From G963665005 sp963665005 (GTDB lineage: Bacteria; Bacillota; Clostridia; Christensenellales; SZUA-584), in assembly GCA_963665005.2 (NCBI GenBank), contig CAXXTQ010000001.1, forward strand, positions 1,178,001-1,242,000: a stretch of 64,000 nt of DNA. The letters run 5' to 3'. Position 1 is the stretch's first letter; every line of letters begins with the position of its first letter. Positions 8,799 to 17,667 of this stretch are shown piece by piece. Made by a program: the position numbers and the translations under genes. Under the pieces are notes generated by a model that made no database searches, was not told the origin of the DNA, and saw nothing but the letters and a program-made list of their open reading frames with translations.

Positions 8799-10958
8799 AT
8801 GGAACGGGGTATTTATTGTCACAACTGGGGGCATGAGATGCATAATATGCATCCTTCGATGCCTATTCATTCAAAATCTTTGATAGACATTTTAAAAAAA
8901 CTGCGAGGTACGATGGTATGTTGGGCGGCTATGGGAGGAGGCTCGATTTCGCTGCCGTATCTTGAACATGAAGCAAACGGGCAAGTACCGCCGCGAATGT
9001 TATATCACGGTTATATGAATGACGCAGATTACATCAAGCAATGCAAAGAGGCGGGGCTAGACGTATTTGCTGTTTTTTATGAAGCACAGGGCTGGGAGAT
9101 ACCTGTCGTTTTATCAGAGGACGGCAAGAGCTTTAAACAGATGAATGTGATAGATGAGAAACAGGAACATGACTGGTACGGCTTGACCGAGTTCACACAA
9201 GACAAGCATTGGCAGGTTTTCGGCAGGGAATTCAGTGATTATTTCCCCGATGGTTTGATTAACAGCGACGGCGAGAAAGTAACTGATCTTTTTACCGAAT
9301 GCGTAACAAGAGATGTTCACGGAAACCCGATTCATACTAAATGGGTGGAAATAAAGAGCCTTAAACAAAAAAGCTATTTAATGTGCAGAAACAATCCTGT
9401 CTGGGCAAAATACATGAACAAAGCTATCGAGATTATGATAGACAACGGAGCAAGAGGAATACAGCTTGACGAAACAGAGACGCCTATAGCGAGTTACCGT
9501 TACGGCGGCTGCTTTTGCAAAGACTGCATGAAACAGTTCAATGCAGATTTGGAAAAACGCAGAGACAGGCTTCCTGAAGAGTTTAAGGATGTTGATTTTC
9601 GCAGTTTTAACTATGGAAAATACCTTGAGGCAATGGGAGTACAAACGAGTGAGGAAATAGCGAATGCACCGCTGTTTGATCTGTATTGGGAGTTCATGAT
9701 TCGCTCGAATAACCAGGCTCTTGAAGAAATGTTAGCAGAGGCAAGAGATTATGCCTGCTCAAAAGGCGTAAAAATAAGGATTTCGGGAAACATATTTAAT
9801 CTTTATCTTTATAACTACCCTTCCTGGGACAAGCTTGATTTAATGGTGACTGAACTTGATAATACACTTTTTAAAAGGCACGATTGGTTTAGATATGCCG
9901 CGGGTGTTACGGGGGATATGCCGGTAATTGTTGCGGAAAACCCGTACGGCGGCATGATACCGGCGTTCCAGAAGCAGTTAAAGAACGGCAAAGCGTACGA
10001 TTTGTTTAGGATTTTCTTGCTAGAGGCGGCTATACACGGCATTAACATGTGCGTTCCGTACGGCGGATGGATGGGAAATGAAATTCCCGATGCTTTCTTT
10101 CCTCCGCTTGATGTTGCGGTACAGGTGCAGAATTTCCTTGCTGACAATGAAGAGCTCATAAGCCGAAAAAGCGGCGCTAATGTGAAAATATTTTACAGTT
10201 TTCCGAGTTATATGTCTCGTGAACCGTCATCGTTGTTCTGTACTAAGCTCGTTTATGACAGCCCGGAGGATTTGCTTTCATATCGTATGGAGATGCAGGA
10301 CGATGCATATGTAAGAATGAATTTCTGGGAGGCGATTTCGAAACTTCAGCAAAACAAGGTAAACTATGATACAGGCCTTTTGCCCGACGGGGATTTGGTG
10401 CAGGATAAATTCAGCGAACAAGAGCTTAAAGGTTACGAGCTTATAATTCTTCCGGGCTGTTCAATAATGACGCAAAAACAAGCCGATGTTATAGAAAAAT
10501 ACGCAATGGACGGCGGCAAGGTGCTGTTATACGGAGATGCGGCATGCAACCTTGACGGATGGCAGAAGCGCGTATGCGAAATTCCGACTGTTACTTTTAT
10601 CGGCGAAGGTAATAAAGTTTCGGAGGGCTCGAAGGAGTTTGAAAAAGTTTTTTCAGAAATTTATACTGATCATCGCCAAATAAACTGGGATGCCGATGAT
10701 GTTTATATGCAATGTGCCGTTAAAGGCGGGCGCACTATAATACACGGACTTAATTACAGATATAATATGGCGAGCGATAAAGTTGAGAGCATCGAGAAAT
10801 TGACAATAAAATATAAATCAGACGCTCTGCCCCGGTCAATACAGACGCGTACACTCGACGGCACGCAATTAAAGCTTAGTTACAAAAAAGAAGGCGATTG
10901 GCTGGTTATTGAGTTATCTGACATGCCTGTATATACGGCCTTAGTTTTAGAGTATTAA
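8799..10958 (+). CDS. Putative TIM-barrel glycoside hydrolase with GATase-like C-terminal domain, family unassigned
   Basis: 719 residues, preceded by AAAGGAG. The middle region carries IQLDETETP followed by GGCFCKDCMKQF, a Cys-rich CFCxxC patch seen in several uncharacterised barrel glycosidases. AENPYGG near residue 385 could hold a catalytic Glu. Residues ~540-640 resemble a beta-galactosidase trimerisation (GATase-like) domain: YELIILPGCSIMTQKQAD and GGKVLLYGD. No signal peptide. It pairs with the GH42-like gene upstream and probably removes another side group from the same oligosaccharide. I cannot name the family with confidence. Confidence 0.6.
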   Translation: MERGIYCHNWGHEMHNMHPSMPIHSKSLIDILKKLRGTMVCWAAMGGGSISLPYLEHEANGQVPPRMLYHGYMNDADYIKQCKEAGLDVFAVFYEAQGWEIPVVLSEDGKSFKQMNVIDEKQEHDWYGLTEFTQDKHWQVFGREFSDYFPDGLINSDGEKVTDLFTECVTRDVHGNPIHTKWVEIKSLKQKSYLMCRNNPVWAKYMNKAIEIMIDNGARGIQLDETETPIASYRYGGCFCKDCMKQFNADLEKRRDRLPEEFKDVDFRSFNYGKYLEAMGVQTSEEIANAPLFDLYWEFMIRSNNQALEEMLAEARDYACSKGVKIRISGNIFNLYLYNYPSWDKLDLMVTELDNTLFKRHDWFRYAAGVTGDMPVIVAENPYGGMIPAFQKQLKNGKAYDLFRIFLLEAAIHGINMCVPYGGWMGNEIPDAFFPPLDVAVQVQNFLADNEELISRKSGANVKIFYSFPSYMSREPSSLFCTKLVYDSPEDLLSYRMEMQDDAYVRMNFWEAISKLQQNKVNYDTGLLPDGDLVQDKFSEQELKGYELIILPGCSIMTQKQADVIEKYAMDGGKVLLYGDAACNLDGWQKRVCEIPTVTFIGEGNKVSEGSKEFEKVFSEIYTDHRQINWDADDVYMQCAVKGGRTIIHGLNYRYNMASDKVESIEKLTIKYKSDALPRSIQTRTLDGTQLKLSYKKEGDWLVIELSDMPVYTALVLEY

Positions 10959-10991
10959 ATTAGAGAAGAAAAAAACTGACAAATAAAACGA

Positions 10992-11029
10992 CTCGGTTAT
11001 GATTCATTAACATGAAAATCATAACCGAG
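10992..11029. terminator. Bidirectional hairpin between converging genes
   Basis: CTCGGTTATGATT (10992-11004) and AATCATAACCGAG (11017-11029) form a perfect 13-bp stem. The minus-strand side is followed by CGTTTTATTTG. It sits between the convergent glycosidase and alcohol dehydrogenase genes. Confidence 0.7.
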
Positions 11030-11075
11030 CCTTAATAAAAGAAGGATAATTATTGTAGTATTAGTCCTTGTATTT

Positions 11076-12095
11076 TTATATTTTAAGCATAACCTTTATA
11101 CATTCCTGCGGATTTTCGAGCATCCACTCGAAAGCCTGCTGTACATCTTCAAGGTCAAATTCCCTGCCACGCATAATCTCAAGATTCAGAACGCCATCGT
11201 CAACCATTTCGGCAGCTTCAAAGAAATCTGAAGGATTGTATTGATATGCGCCGAATATTCTTTGCTCTCTGTCTTCGACGCGGAACATATCTACAGCCGG
11301 GTTTTTAGTAAAAACAGCAAGCAGTATTATACAGCCGCGTGTTTCGGTAAATTCAATGCAATCGGCTAAACTTTTTTCATTGCCGGCGCATTCGAATGAT
11401 ACCTCTATTTTTTCTTCGCCCACAGAGTCCTTTAAAATGCTCTTAATATCATCTTTAAGAGGATTTATAGGAATCATGCCGAGTTGTTCTACGATTTTCA
11501 ATCTGCCTTCAATTATATCGGTAACAAATACTTTAGAAGCTCCATAATATTTTGCTGTCTGTGCTGTTAAAAGGCCGATTGTGCCGGCACCTGTAACAAG
11601 AACGGTTTTGCCTTTTACGCCGTGCGGGACAAGCTTCGCACCATGGACTGCAACAGCCAAAGGCTCTGTCATTGCTGCGTCCTGTAAGCTTTTAGTTTTT
11701 TTGAAAGAAACGACATTTTCGGCATTAGCAACATAATACTCTGCTGTGCCGCCGTCATAGAAACGTTCTTCTGGACAAAGTGCAATCGTTCCTTCAGGAT
11801 CTGTACACCATTTACATTTACCGCACGTCATTACAGGCTGGACTGTTGCCAGAGCACCAATCTCAAACCCTTCTACTCCTTCGCCGATTTCATCTATGAT
11901 TCCTGAAAATTCATGACCAAGCGGTATAGGAAACTTATCTATTAATGACGGATGCTCGTTCAAGAATATATGCAGATCCGAACCGCATATGCCGTTATAC
12001 ATTAACTTTAGACGCAGTTCGCCCGGCCCGGCATGCGGAATTTCAATTTCTTCTATCTCATATCGACGTTTTGCTACAAGTGTTGCTCTTTTCAA
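11076..12095 (-). CDS. Zinc-dependent medium-chain alcohol dehydrogenase
   Basis: 339 residues. Catalytic zinc ligands are C37 (GICGSDLH) and H61-E62 (GHE). The structural zinc cysteines are C91, C94, C97 and C107; the loop between the last two is longer than usual (TDPEGTIAL). The nucleotide-binding motif GAGTIGLL is near residue 170. It resembles butanediol, threonine and polyol dehydrogenases, and the substrate cannot be fixed. It is transcribed alone, towards the glycosidase genes and divergent from the ABC importer, so a sugar alcohol or 2-keto-polyol of the same pathway is likely. Start supported by AAGGAG on the minus strand. Confidence 0.8.
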   Translation of the reverse strand: MKRATLVAKRRYEIEEIEIPHAGPGELRLKLMYNGICGSDLHIFLNEHPSLIDKFPIPLGHEFSGIIDEIGEGVEGFEIGALATVQPVMTCGKCKWCTDPEGTIALCPEERFYDGGTAEYYVANAENVVSFKKTKSLQDAAMTEPLAVAVHGAKLVPHGVKGKTVLVTGAGTIGLLTAQTAKYYGASKVFVTDIIEGRLKIVEQLGMIPINPLKDDIKSILKDSVGEEKIEVSFECAGNEKSLADCIEFTETRGCIILLAVFTKNPAVDMFRVEDREQRIFGAYQYNPSDFFEAAEMVDDGVLNLEIMRGREFDLEDVQQAFEWMLENPQECIKVMLKI

Positions 12096-12292
12096 TTGTT
12101 TTTACTCTCCTTCTTTAGTTTAATGCAATAAAACATATATAAATAATAGAATTATTCTTCAATTAAGTCAAGAGAAATTTAAAGAAAATTTAAATAAAAC
12201 ATTAAATTTAGCATTTTGAGAGCTATTTTATTGTGAAATTTCCAACAAATTCAAAAAAATATTGAAAATCTCATGCAAATTCAAACAAAACT

Positions 12293-12306
12293 AAATTAAA
12301 TTTAAT
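12293..12306. promoter_or_regulatory. Operator-like palindrome, upstream copy
   Basis: AAATTAAATTTAAT, containing the perfect 12-bp palindrome ATTAAATTTAAT (12295-12306). It lies just upstream of the -35 box of the importer promoter. An identical 14-mer lies at 12356-12369, 63 bp away centre to centre. Confidence 0.5.
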
Positions 12307-12313
12307 ATTTTTC

Positions 12314-12342
12314 TTGACACCGGTGACGCAAGTGGCTATACT
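12314..12342 (+). promoter_or_regulatory. Strong sigma-A-type promoter of the sugar importer operon
   Basis: TTGACA (12314-12319) and TATACT (12337-12342) with 17-bp spacing. The spacer carries the 8-bp palindrome CACCGGTG (12318-12325) with a central CG, which could be a LacI-family operator. The rest of the 471-bp gap 12096-12566 is very AT-rich and contains no gene. The predicted leader is ~218 nt. Confidence 0.65.
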
Positions 12343-12355
12343 TATTTTTATCAGC

Positions 12356-12369
12356 AAATTAAATTTAAT
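12356..12369. promoter_or_regulatory. Operator-like palindrome, downstream copy
   Basis: Second identical AAATTAAATTTAAT, about 8 bp after the expected transcription start. Together with the copy at 12293 it brackets the promoter, a geometry compatible with repression by looping or by steric block. In such AT-rich DNA chance similarity is possible, but two identical 14-mers around one promoter are notable. Confidence 0.45.
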
Positions 12370-12566
12370 TTATAACAATCGATAATTGACTAAAAAAAAA
12401 TTAAATCGAGAGTACCTGAAATGCTAAAAAAAATTGCACTGTAATGATGTTTTATTCTAAGGCGTATTTAAAAACAAAAAAATGGCTATGAATATAAGAA
12501 TTAAAGTGATAAAAATAAGTTTTGGTGATATTCGCCAAATAAATAAATACTATTAAAGGAGAAAAA

Positions 12567-13661
12567 ATGATGAGAAAAGTATTATTGATTGCACTGGCAG
12601 TGATTTTGGCAAGCATGATGCTGGTTGGCTGCGCGGCTCCAAATGAGACTGCGGATTCAACAGAACCGGAAACTTCGAGCGAAGACGCTGAGGCCACTGA
12701 GCCTGAAGCCGGAGACGCCGATGTTGCCGAGCCTGCTGCTGAGGATGACGAATTCTTCGTTGGAATCGCTTTTGGTGGACTTGATGCTGTTCCTACGGTT
12801 ATCAAGGGTTTTCTTGAAGAGAAGATGGATGCGCTAGGCTGGAAATATGTTGTAACAAACGGCGATCTTGACATGAACAAGTATGTTGCTGACGTTGAAA
12901 GCCTTTGCCAGCAGGAGCCAGACATGATAATAACACGACCGGTTAATGATACAGTCAATGCTACAGTCGTTCCAATAGCTGATAAAGCAGGCATACCAAT
13001 TGCGTTCATGTCATCCATGACAGCAGTTGAAGGCTACGATTATCTTGGACATATAGCTGACCCTGAATTAATTCGTGGAATTCCTCTTGCAATGTGGCTC
13101 AATGATTACTGCGCAGAACATCCTGACTTCTTCCCGAAAATCGGTTTCCTTGTTGGTGCTGCAGCTATCGATTCCAGAGGCGTATGCGAAAGAACAATCA
13201 ATATCGAAGATTATTTGGAAGTTGATTATGAAAAAGTTATCTCGGCTGAAGCAGATCCTAACTGGACAGCCGCAGGCGGCATGAAAGTTACAGAAGACTG
13301 GCTGCAAAGATATACTATTGACGAACTGAACACTATTGTTTGCTGGAGTGATGAAATGTGTGTTGGCCTTGTACAGGCAATGCAGGCAGCCGGCAAAGAC
13401 CCGGATGACTATTTAGTACTTAGCTATGACGGACTTCCGGTAATCGAAGAGTACGTCAAAGAAGGCTGGATTGATGCAAGCTCAGGACTTAACCTTGAAA
13501 AAGTAGCAGACGTTGTAATCGAAGTATGCCAGAAATTCAAAGACGGCAAAGAAGATGAAATTGATTTCATGACATATGCTAACGCTATATTTGTTCTTGA
13601 TGCAAATAACGTTGGAACAGGTAACTATGAAACTTGGGACTACAGCGAGTATGTAGACTAA
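12567..13661 (+). CDS. ABC sugar importer, substrate-binding lipoprotein
   Basis: 364 residues. Residues 1-21 are a lipoprotein signal peptide ending in LVGC, so C22 is lipidated and anchors the protein on the outer face of the membrane. A Glu/Ala/Thr-rich acidic linker (~23-62) follows, then a periplasmic-binding-protein type I fold of the ribose/xylose class (FFVGIAFGG, then TRPVNDTVNATVVPIADKAGIP). It delivers a sugar to the permease encoded downstream. RBS AAAGGAG. Its own strong promoter, plus a stable hairpin directly after it, fits the usual pattern of higher expression of the binding protein than of the membrane parts. The ligand is unknown. Confidence 0.88.
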   Translation: MMRKVLLIALAVILASMMLVGCAAPNETADSTEPETSSEDAEATEPEAGDADVAEPAAEDDEFFVGIAFGGLDAVPTVIKGFLEEKMDALGWKYVVTNGDLDMNKYVADVESLCQQEPDMIITRPVNDTVNATVVPIADKAGIPIAFMSSMTAVEGYDYLGHIADPELIRGIPLAMWLNDYCAEHPDFFPKIGFLVGAAAIDSRGVCERTINIEDYLEVDYEKVISAEADPNWTAAGGMKVTEDWLQRYTIDELNTIVCWSDEMCVGLVQAMQAAGKDPDDYLVLSYDGLPVIEEYVKEGWIDASSGLNLEKVADVVIEVCQKFKDGKEDEIDFMTYANAIFVLDANNVGTGNYETWDYSEYVD

Positions 13662-13683
13662 TAATTTCTTCTAGTTAACTAAA

Positions 13684-13716
13684 GCTCAGCCGGCTGTTTT
13701 ATGCAGCCGGCTGAGC
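13684..13716 (+). promoter_or_regulatory. Intercistronic hairpin between binding protein and ATPase genes
   Basis: GCTCAGCCGGCTG (13684-13696) and CAGCCGGCTGAGC (13704-13716) form a perfect 13-bp stem with a 7-nt loop and no T tract. It probably stabilises the upstream mRNA or causes partial termination, lowering expression of the ATPase and permease. Confidence 0.7.
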
Positions 13717-13749
13717 AATTAACTATATAAGTACAGGAGGTGGTTTACG

Positions 13750-15255
13750 TTGCAGCAAGAACGAATATTTGAAATGAAAAAAATGACAAAGAAATTTCCC
13801 GGGGTTTTAGCTGTATCAGAAGTTGATCTTTTCCTTTTAAAAGGAGAAGTTTTAGCTGTGGTTGGAGAAAACGGAGCCGGCAAATCGACGCTTATGAACC
13901 TTGTTTTGGGCAGTATCCAGCCGACAAGCGGTTCTATGACATATAAAGGTAGCAAGTATGCTCCGAAAAACCCTGAAGAGGCATTAAATACAGGGATTTC
14001 AATGATTCATCAGGAGCTTACATTGGTACCCGAAATGACGGTATCAGAAAACATTTGGCTTGGCCAAGAAAAAAAGTTTATTAAACACGGATATCTTAGT
14101 ATCCGAAAAAGAGATGAAGCGACAAGAAACTTGCTTAACGAGTTGAAAATAGAAACAAATCCGCGGGCAAAAATTAAGACTCTTTCAGTTGCTGAGATGC
14201 AGCTTGTAGAAATCGCAAGGGCGGTTTCGTATGATTCGGAAATCATAATAATGGACGAGCCGACATCTTCGCTTACAAACAAAGAAATTGATATGCTTTA
14301 CAGTATAGTGGAATCTCTTGTAAAAGACGGTATGTCTGTCGTTTTTATTACCCATAAACTTGATGAGGTGTTTAGAATTTGCGATGACGTTATGATTATG
14401 AGAGACGGTAAATACATTGACCGCAAACCGGTAAAAGAGATTACAAGCGAAGAGATTATTGCGAAAATGGTCGGACGTGATTTGACAAATCTTTATCCAA
14501 AAGTAAAGGCAGATATAAAAGAAGTCGTGCTCGAGGTAAAACACCTTACTCGTAAGGGCTTTTTTGAAGATATAAGTTTTTCTGTTCGCAAGGGCGAAAT
14601 ACTCGGATTTTCCGGATTGGTTAAGGCCGGCCGTTCCGAAGTTATGGAATGTATTTTCGGTATTGAGAGGCCGGACAGCGGCGAGATTTTCTTGAATGGT
14701 AAAAAAGTAGAAATTAGATCTACCGTAGATGCTATCAATAAAAGAATGGCGATGATTACAGAAGACCGGCTAAGACGAGGCGTAATACATATGCATTCAG
14801 TCAAGTACAATCTTTCTCTTGCCTATCTGCCGAGAATTACAAAAAACGGATTTGTAGACAGAAAGCAGGAAATTAAAGATTGTAATCGGATAAGAGAGGC
14901 AACGGGAATAAAAGCTTCAAGCCTTGAACAGCTTGCCGGACAGCTTTCGGGCGGAAACCAGCAAAAAGTTATTATAGCTAAATGGCTGCTGACTGAATCT
15001 GAAGTCATAATCTTTGATGAACCTACAAGAGGAATTGATGTTGGTTCAAAAGCTGAAATTTATAAGCTCATGGGAAATTTAGCAAAGCAAGGCAAGACTA
15101 TTATTATGGTGTCTTCTGAATTGCCCGAAATCATGGCGATTAGTGACAGAATGATAATAATGGCGGGCGGAAAGAAAATGGCTGAGCTTGATCGTGAAGA
15201 GTATGACGAAAACACTATAATGCAGTACGCTTTCGGATATAGAAAAGCGCAATAA
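13750..15255 (+). CDS. ABC sugar importer, double ATPase (RbsA/XylG/MglA type)
   Basis: 501 residues with two tandem nucleotide-binding domains. The first (~1-240) has Walker A GENGAGKSTL (~41-50), a degenerate signature LSVAEMQLVEIARA, and Walker B IIIMDEPTSSL. The second has the degenerate P-loop GLVKAGRSE, an intact signature LSGGNQQK and Walker B VIIFDEPTRGID, the asymmetric pattern of the RbsA/MglA family. It energises the importer from the cytoplasmic face. The TTG start at 13750 is chosen because AGGAGGTGG lies at the right distance and no in-frame ATG precedes the family's N-terminus. Confidence 0.92.
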   Translation: MQQERIFEMKKMTKKFPGVLAVSEVDLFLLKGEVLAVVGENGAGKSTLMNLVLGSIQPTSGSMTYKGSKYAPKNPEEALNTGISMIHQELTLVPEMTVSENIWLGQEKKFIKHGYLSIRKRDEATRNLLNELKIETNPRAKIKTLSVAEMQLVEIARAVSYDSEIIIMDEPTSSLTNKEIDMLYSIVESLVKDGMSVVFITHKLDEVFRICDDVMIMRDGKYIDRKPVKEITSEEIIAKMVGRDLTNLYPKVKADIKEVVLEVKHLTRKGFFEDISFSVRKGEILGFSGLVKAGRSEVMECIFGIERPDSGEIFLNGKKVEIRSTVDAINKRMAMITEDRLRRGVIHMHSVKYNLSLAYLPRITKNGFVDRKQEIKDCNRIREATGIKASSLEQLAGQLSGGNQQKVIIAKWLLTESEVIIFDEPTRGIDVGSKAEIYKLMGNLAKQGKTIIMVSSELPEIMAISDRMIIMAGGKKMAELDREEYDENTIMQYAFGYRKAQ

Positions 15256-15276
15256 TTATTGAAGGAGTAAAATAAA

Positions 15277-16284
15277 ATGGTTGCAAAAATGGATATAGCA
15301 GAAAACAAAAAATCTTCATCTTTAAAAGATAAATTCTTAGTTTTCTTCCTTGATAATAAGAGTATTATCTTGTTTGTTTTTATCTGTATATTGGCACAGA
15401 TAGTATCGGGGGGTATTTTCTTACGCGGCTCGAACATCTCATCTGTAGCAAGACAGGTATCGGTAAACAGTCTTATGACTATGGGATACGTTGTTGTTCT
15501 GACAACGGGCATGATCGACCTTTCAACAGGACATATGCTAAGCTTGTGCGGCATAATCTATTCACAAGTGGCAATGATTGCACCTTTGCCGGTAGCGATT
15601 CTTGCAACAATAGCAACAGGGTTTGCATGTGGTATGTTAAACGGTTTGTTATCAATAAAACTACGTTTGACACCTTTGATTTTAACACTTGGAACGCAGC
15701 AGATATTCAGAGGCCTTGCGTATCTGTTTTGTGATGGTATTTCGCAAAATGTTACTGATCCGTCAATGCAGTTTATCGGACAGGGTATCTTATTCGGATT
15801 TTTGCCAATGACAGTCGTAATTGTTATTTTCTTTATTTTTATTATGGCAGTGCTGATGTATAGAACGAAATACGGGCGGCATGTTATTGCTACAGGCGGT
15901 AACATTGAAGCTGCAAGAGTTTCGGGCGTTAACACAGACAGAGTAAAAATAGCAGCGTTTGTAATAATGGGAGTCTTGATTTCCTTTGCATCTCTGATAT
16001 TGACAGGACGTGTTGCCATTGCCATGCCGAACGCAGGGCAGGGTATGGAAATGGACGCGATTGCGGCGGCAATTATCGGCGGAACAGCGTTAGCAGGCGG
16101 TAAGGCGAATGTTGTAGGCGGAATTTTCGGTGCGCTTATCTTGGGCGTTATAAGTAACCTGTTGAATCTTGCCGGTGTTAGTTCGTTCTGGCAGTGGTTC
16201 TTTAAGGGCGTAATTATAATCGCGGCTATACTGCTTGATTCTATAACAGAAGCAGTCTTCAAGAAGCGCCAGCTTTCAAACTAA
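15277..16284 (+). CDS. ABC sugar importer, permease (RbsC/XylH type)
   Basis: 335 residues, strongly hydrophobic, with about 8-10 membrane segments. Family landmarks are VVLTTGMIDLSTGHML near residue 70, RTKYGRHVIATGGNIEAARVSGV (~188-210) and AAAIIGGTALAGGKANVVGG (~262-281), all typical of the ribose/xylose/galactofuranose permease family. It forms the channel with the ATPase encoded 21 bp upstream. RBS GAAGGAG. A single permease suggests a homodimer. Confidence 0.92.
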   Translation: MVAKMDIAENKKSSSLKDKFLVFFLDNKSIILFVFICILAQIVSGGIFLRGSNISSVARQVSVNSLMTMGYVVVLTTGMIDLSTGHMLSLCGIIYSQVAMIAPLPVAILATIATGFACGMLNGLLSIKLRLTPLILTLGTQQIFRGLAYLFCDGISQNVTDPSMQFIGQGILFGFLPMTVVIVIFFIFIMAVLMYRTKYGRHVIATGGNIEAARVSGVNTDRVKIAAFVIMGVLISFASLILTGRVAIAMPNAGQGMEMDAIAAAIIGGTALAGGKANVVGGIFGALILGVISNLLNLAGVSSFWQWFFKGVIIIAAILLDSITEAVFKKRQLSN

Positions 16285-16355
16285 GCTGCGCTTTTTTAAG
16301 GGCTTATCAGAAAAAAATATAATTATACTTACTATAACAGTATGGAGGTTACATA

Positions 16356-17240
16356 ATGACAAGATACGGTACGATATTTAGTTACTGGTCTAAAGACTGG
16401 AAGACAGACTATATGCAGGTTCTTCGAAATGCCGCAAACTGCGGGCTGACTTGCGTAGAGTTTCATACCAATCAGACTATGGACTGGACAGACAATCAGA
16501 TAAAAGATTTTGTAAGTTTGGCGGCCGACCTTGATGTCGAAATTCTTATGAACGGCGGCGTCAGTGAAGATGCGGTTACCTACAGCGATGACCCTGCGGT
16601 AAGGCGCAAAGGCATTGAAATGGTTAAAGGCTACCTTAAACAGGCTGCGCGCATGGGCGCGACGTTTTTTGACGGCGGATATTCAGAAGGATGGCCCTGC
16701 GGTTTAAAAGGCGGGCTGACTCCCGAAATGAAAAAAACTTATACAGAAAGAGTTATTTCCGCAATAAAAGAGATGGTAGTAGTTGCCGAGGATCTCGGTA
16801 TAACGATGAGTATGGAAATTGTAAACAGATTTGAGGCATTCCTCGTGAATACCTCAAAAGAAGCGCTTTATATTGCAGAAAGCGTTGACCATCCTAACTT
16901 TAAGGTGACTATGGATACTTACCATATGAATATAGAGGAAGACAGCATAGACGAAGCAATAGATACGCTTGGCAAGTATCTGGGGCATGTACATTTGGGC
17001 GAATCTAACCGCAGGCTTCCCGGACAGGGAGATCAGGTTGACTGGGATAAGGTGTTCGGCGGCTTAAAAAGAGTCGGTTACGACAAAAGGCTTTTGTTAG
17101 AGCCTTTCACTAAAGCGTTCGGCACAATAGGAAACAATGTATTCTTATGGCGCGATCTTTCAAACGGCGCCGGCCAAGAGCAGCTTAACGAAGAAATGAA
17201 ACAGTCAATAGCGTTTGTTAAATCCAAATTTGAAGGTTAA
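16356..17240 (+). CDS. Ketose 3-epimerase-like TIM-barrel protein (D-psicose/tagatose 3-epimerase family)
   Basis: 294 residues of the xylose-isomerase-like TIM barrel family. The four metal ligands of ketose 3-epimerases can be placed at E154 (MSMEIVNRFE), D187 (TMDTYHMN), H213 (GHVHLGESNRR) and E249 (LLEPF). The ESNRRLPGQG loop is the substrate-binding signature of D-psicose/D-tagatose 3-epimerases. It probably inverts C3 of a ketose or ketose phosphate. A second family member is encoded at 23046. RBS GGAGG, first gene after the importer. Confidence 0.82.
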   Translation: MTRYGTIFSYWSKDWKTDYMQVLRNAANCGLTCVEFHTNQTMDWTDNQIKDFVSLAADLDVEILMNGGVSEDAVTYSDDPAVRRKGIEMVKGYLKQAARMGATFFDGGYSEGWPCGLKGGLTPEMKKTYTERVISAIKEMVVVAEDLGITMSMEIVNRFEAFLVNTSKEALYIAESVDHPNFKVTMDTYHMNIEEDSIDEAIDTLGKYLGHVHLGESNRRLPGQGDQVDWDKVFGGLKRVGYDKRLLLEPFTKAFGTIGNNVFLWRDLSNGAGQEQLNEEMKQSIAFVKSKFEG

Positions 17241-17255
17241 TAGGAGGCAATAAAA

Positions 17256-17654
17256 ATGGCTGAAGTAACGGGACTTGCTCACATAGGCATATTTGTCGAT
17301 GATGTGGAAAAGTCAAAGAAATTTTATAAAGATATATTAGGCCTTGAGTGCATAGAGCAATGTACATTTGATGCCGCAGGCAATACGTTTACATGTGCGT
17401 TTGTAAAAAAGGGAAGCTTATGTCTTGAACTGGTACAGAGAAAGATAGGCGAAAATCCGGGAGACGGCGTGACCGACCATGTTGCGATGCTGGTAGACGA
17501 TATAGAGGCTTTTCGAAAAGAGCTTGAAGAAAAGGGCATAGAATTTGAGACTGAGGATCAGATGTACTGCGCAGATATGTTTCCCAACGGAACAAAATGG
17601 GTTTTCTTCCGCGGGCCGGATAACGAGCATATAGAGATCTCTCAGATACTTTAA
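17256..17654 (+). CDS. VOC/glyoxalase-fold protein
   Basis: 132 residues with two betaalphabetabetabeta modules of the vicinal-oxygen-chelate fold: HIGIFVDDVEKSKKFYKDIL at residues 8-27 and DHVAMLVDDIEAFRKELEEKG in the second half. Likely metal positions are H8, E55 and the repeat-two His and C-terminal Glu (HIEI). VOC enzymes include epimerases, isomerases and lyases acting next to a carbonyl. In a sugar operon an isomerisation or lactone/keto-sugar step is plausible. Spacing to both neighbours is 13-16 bp, so it is co-transcribed. Confidence 0.72.
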   Translation: MAEVTGLAHIGIFVDDVEKSKKFYKDILGLECIEQCTFDAAGNTFTCAFVKKGSLCLELVQRKIGENPGDGVTDHVAMLVDDIEAFRKELEEKGIEFETEDQMYCADMFPNGTKWVFFRGPDNEHIEISQIL

Positions 17655-17667
17655 GGAGGAGCAAATA

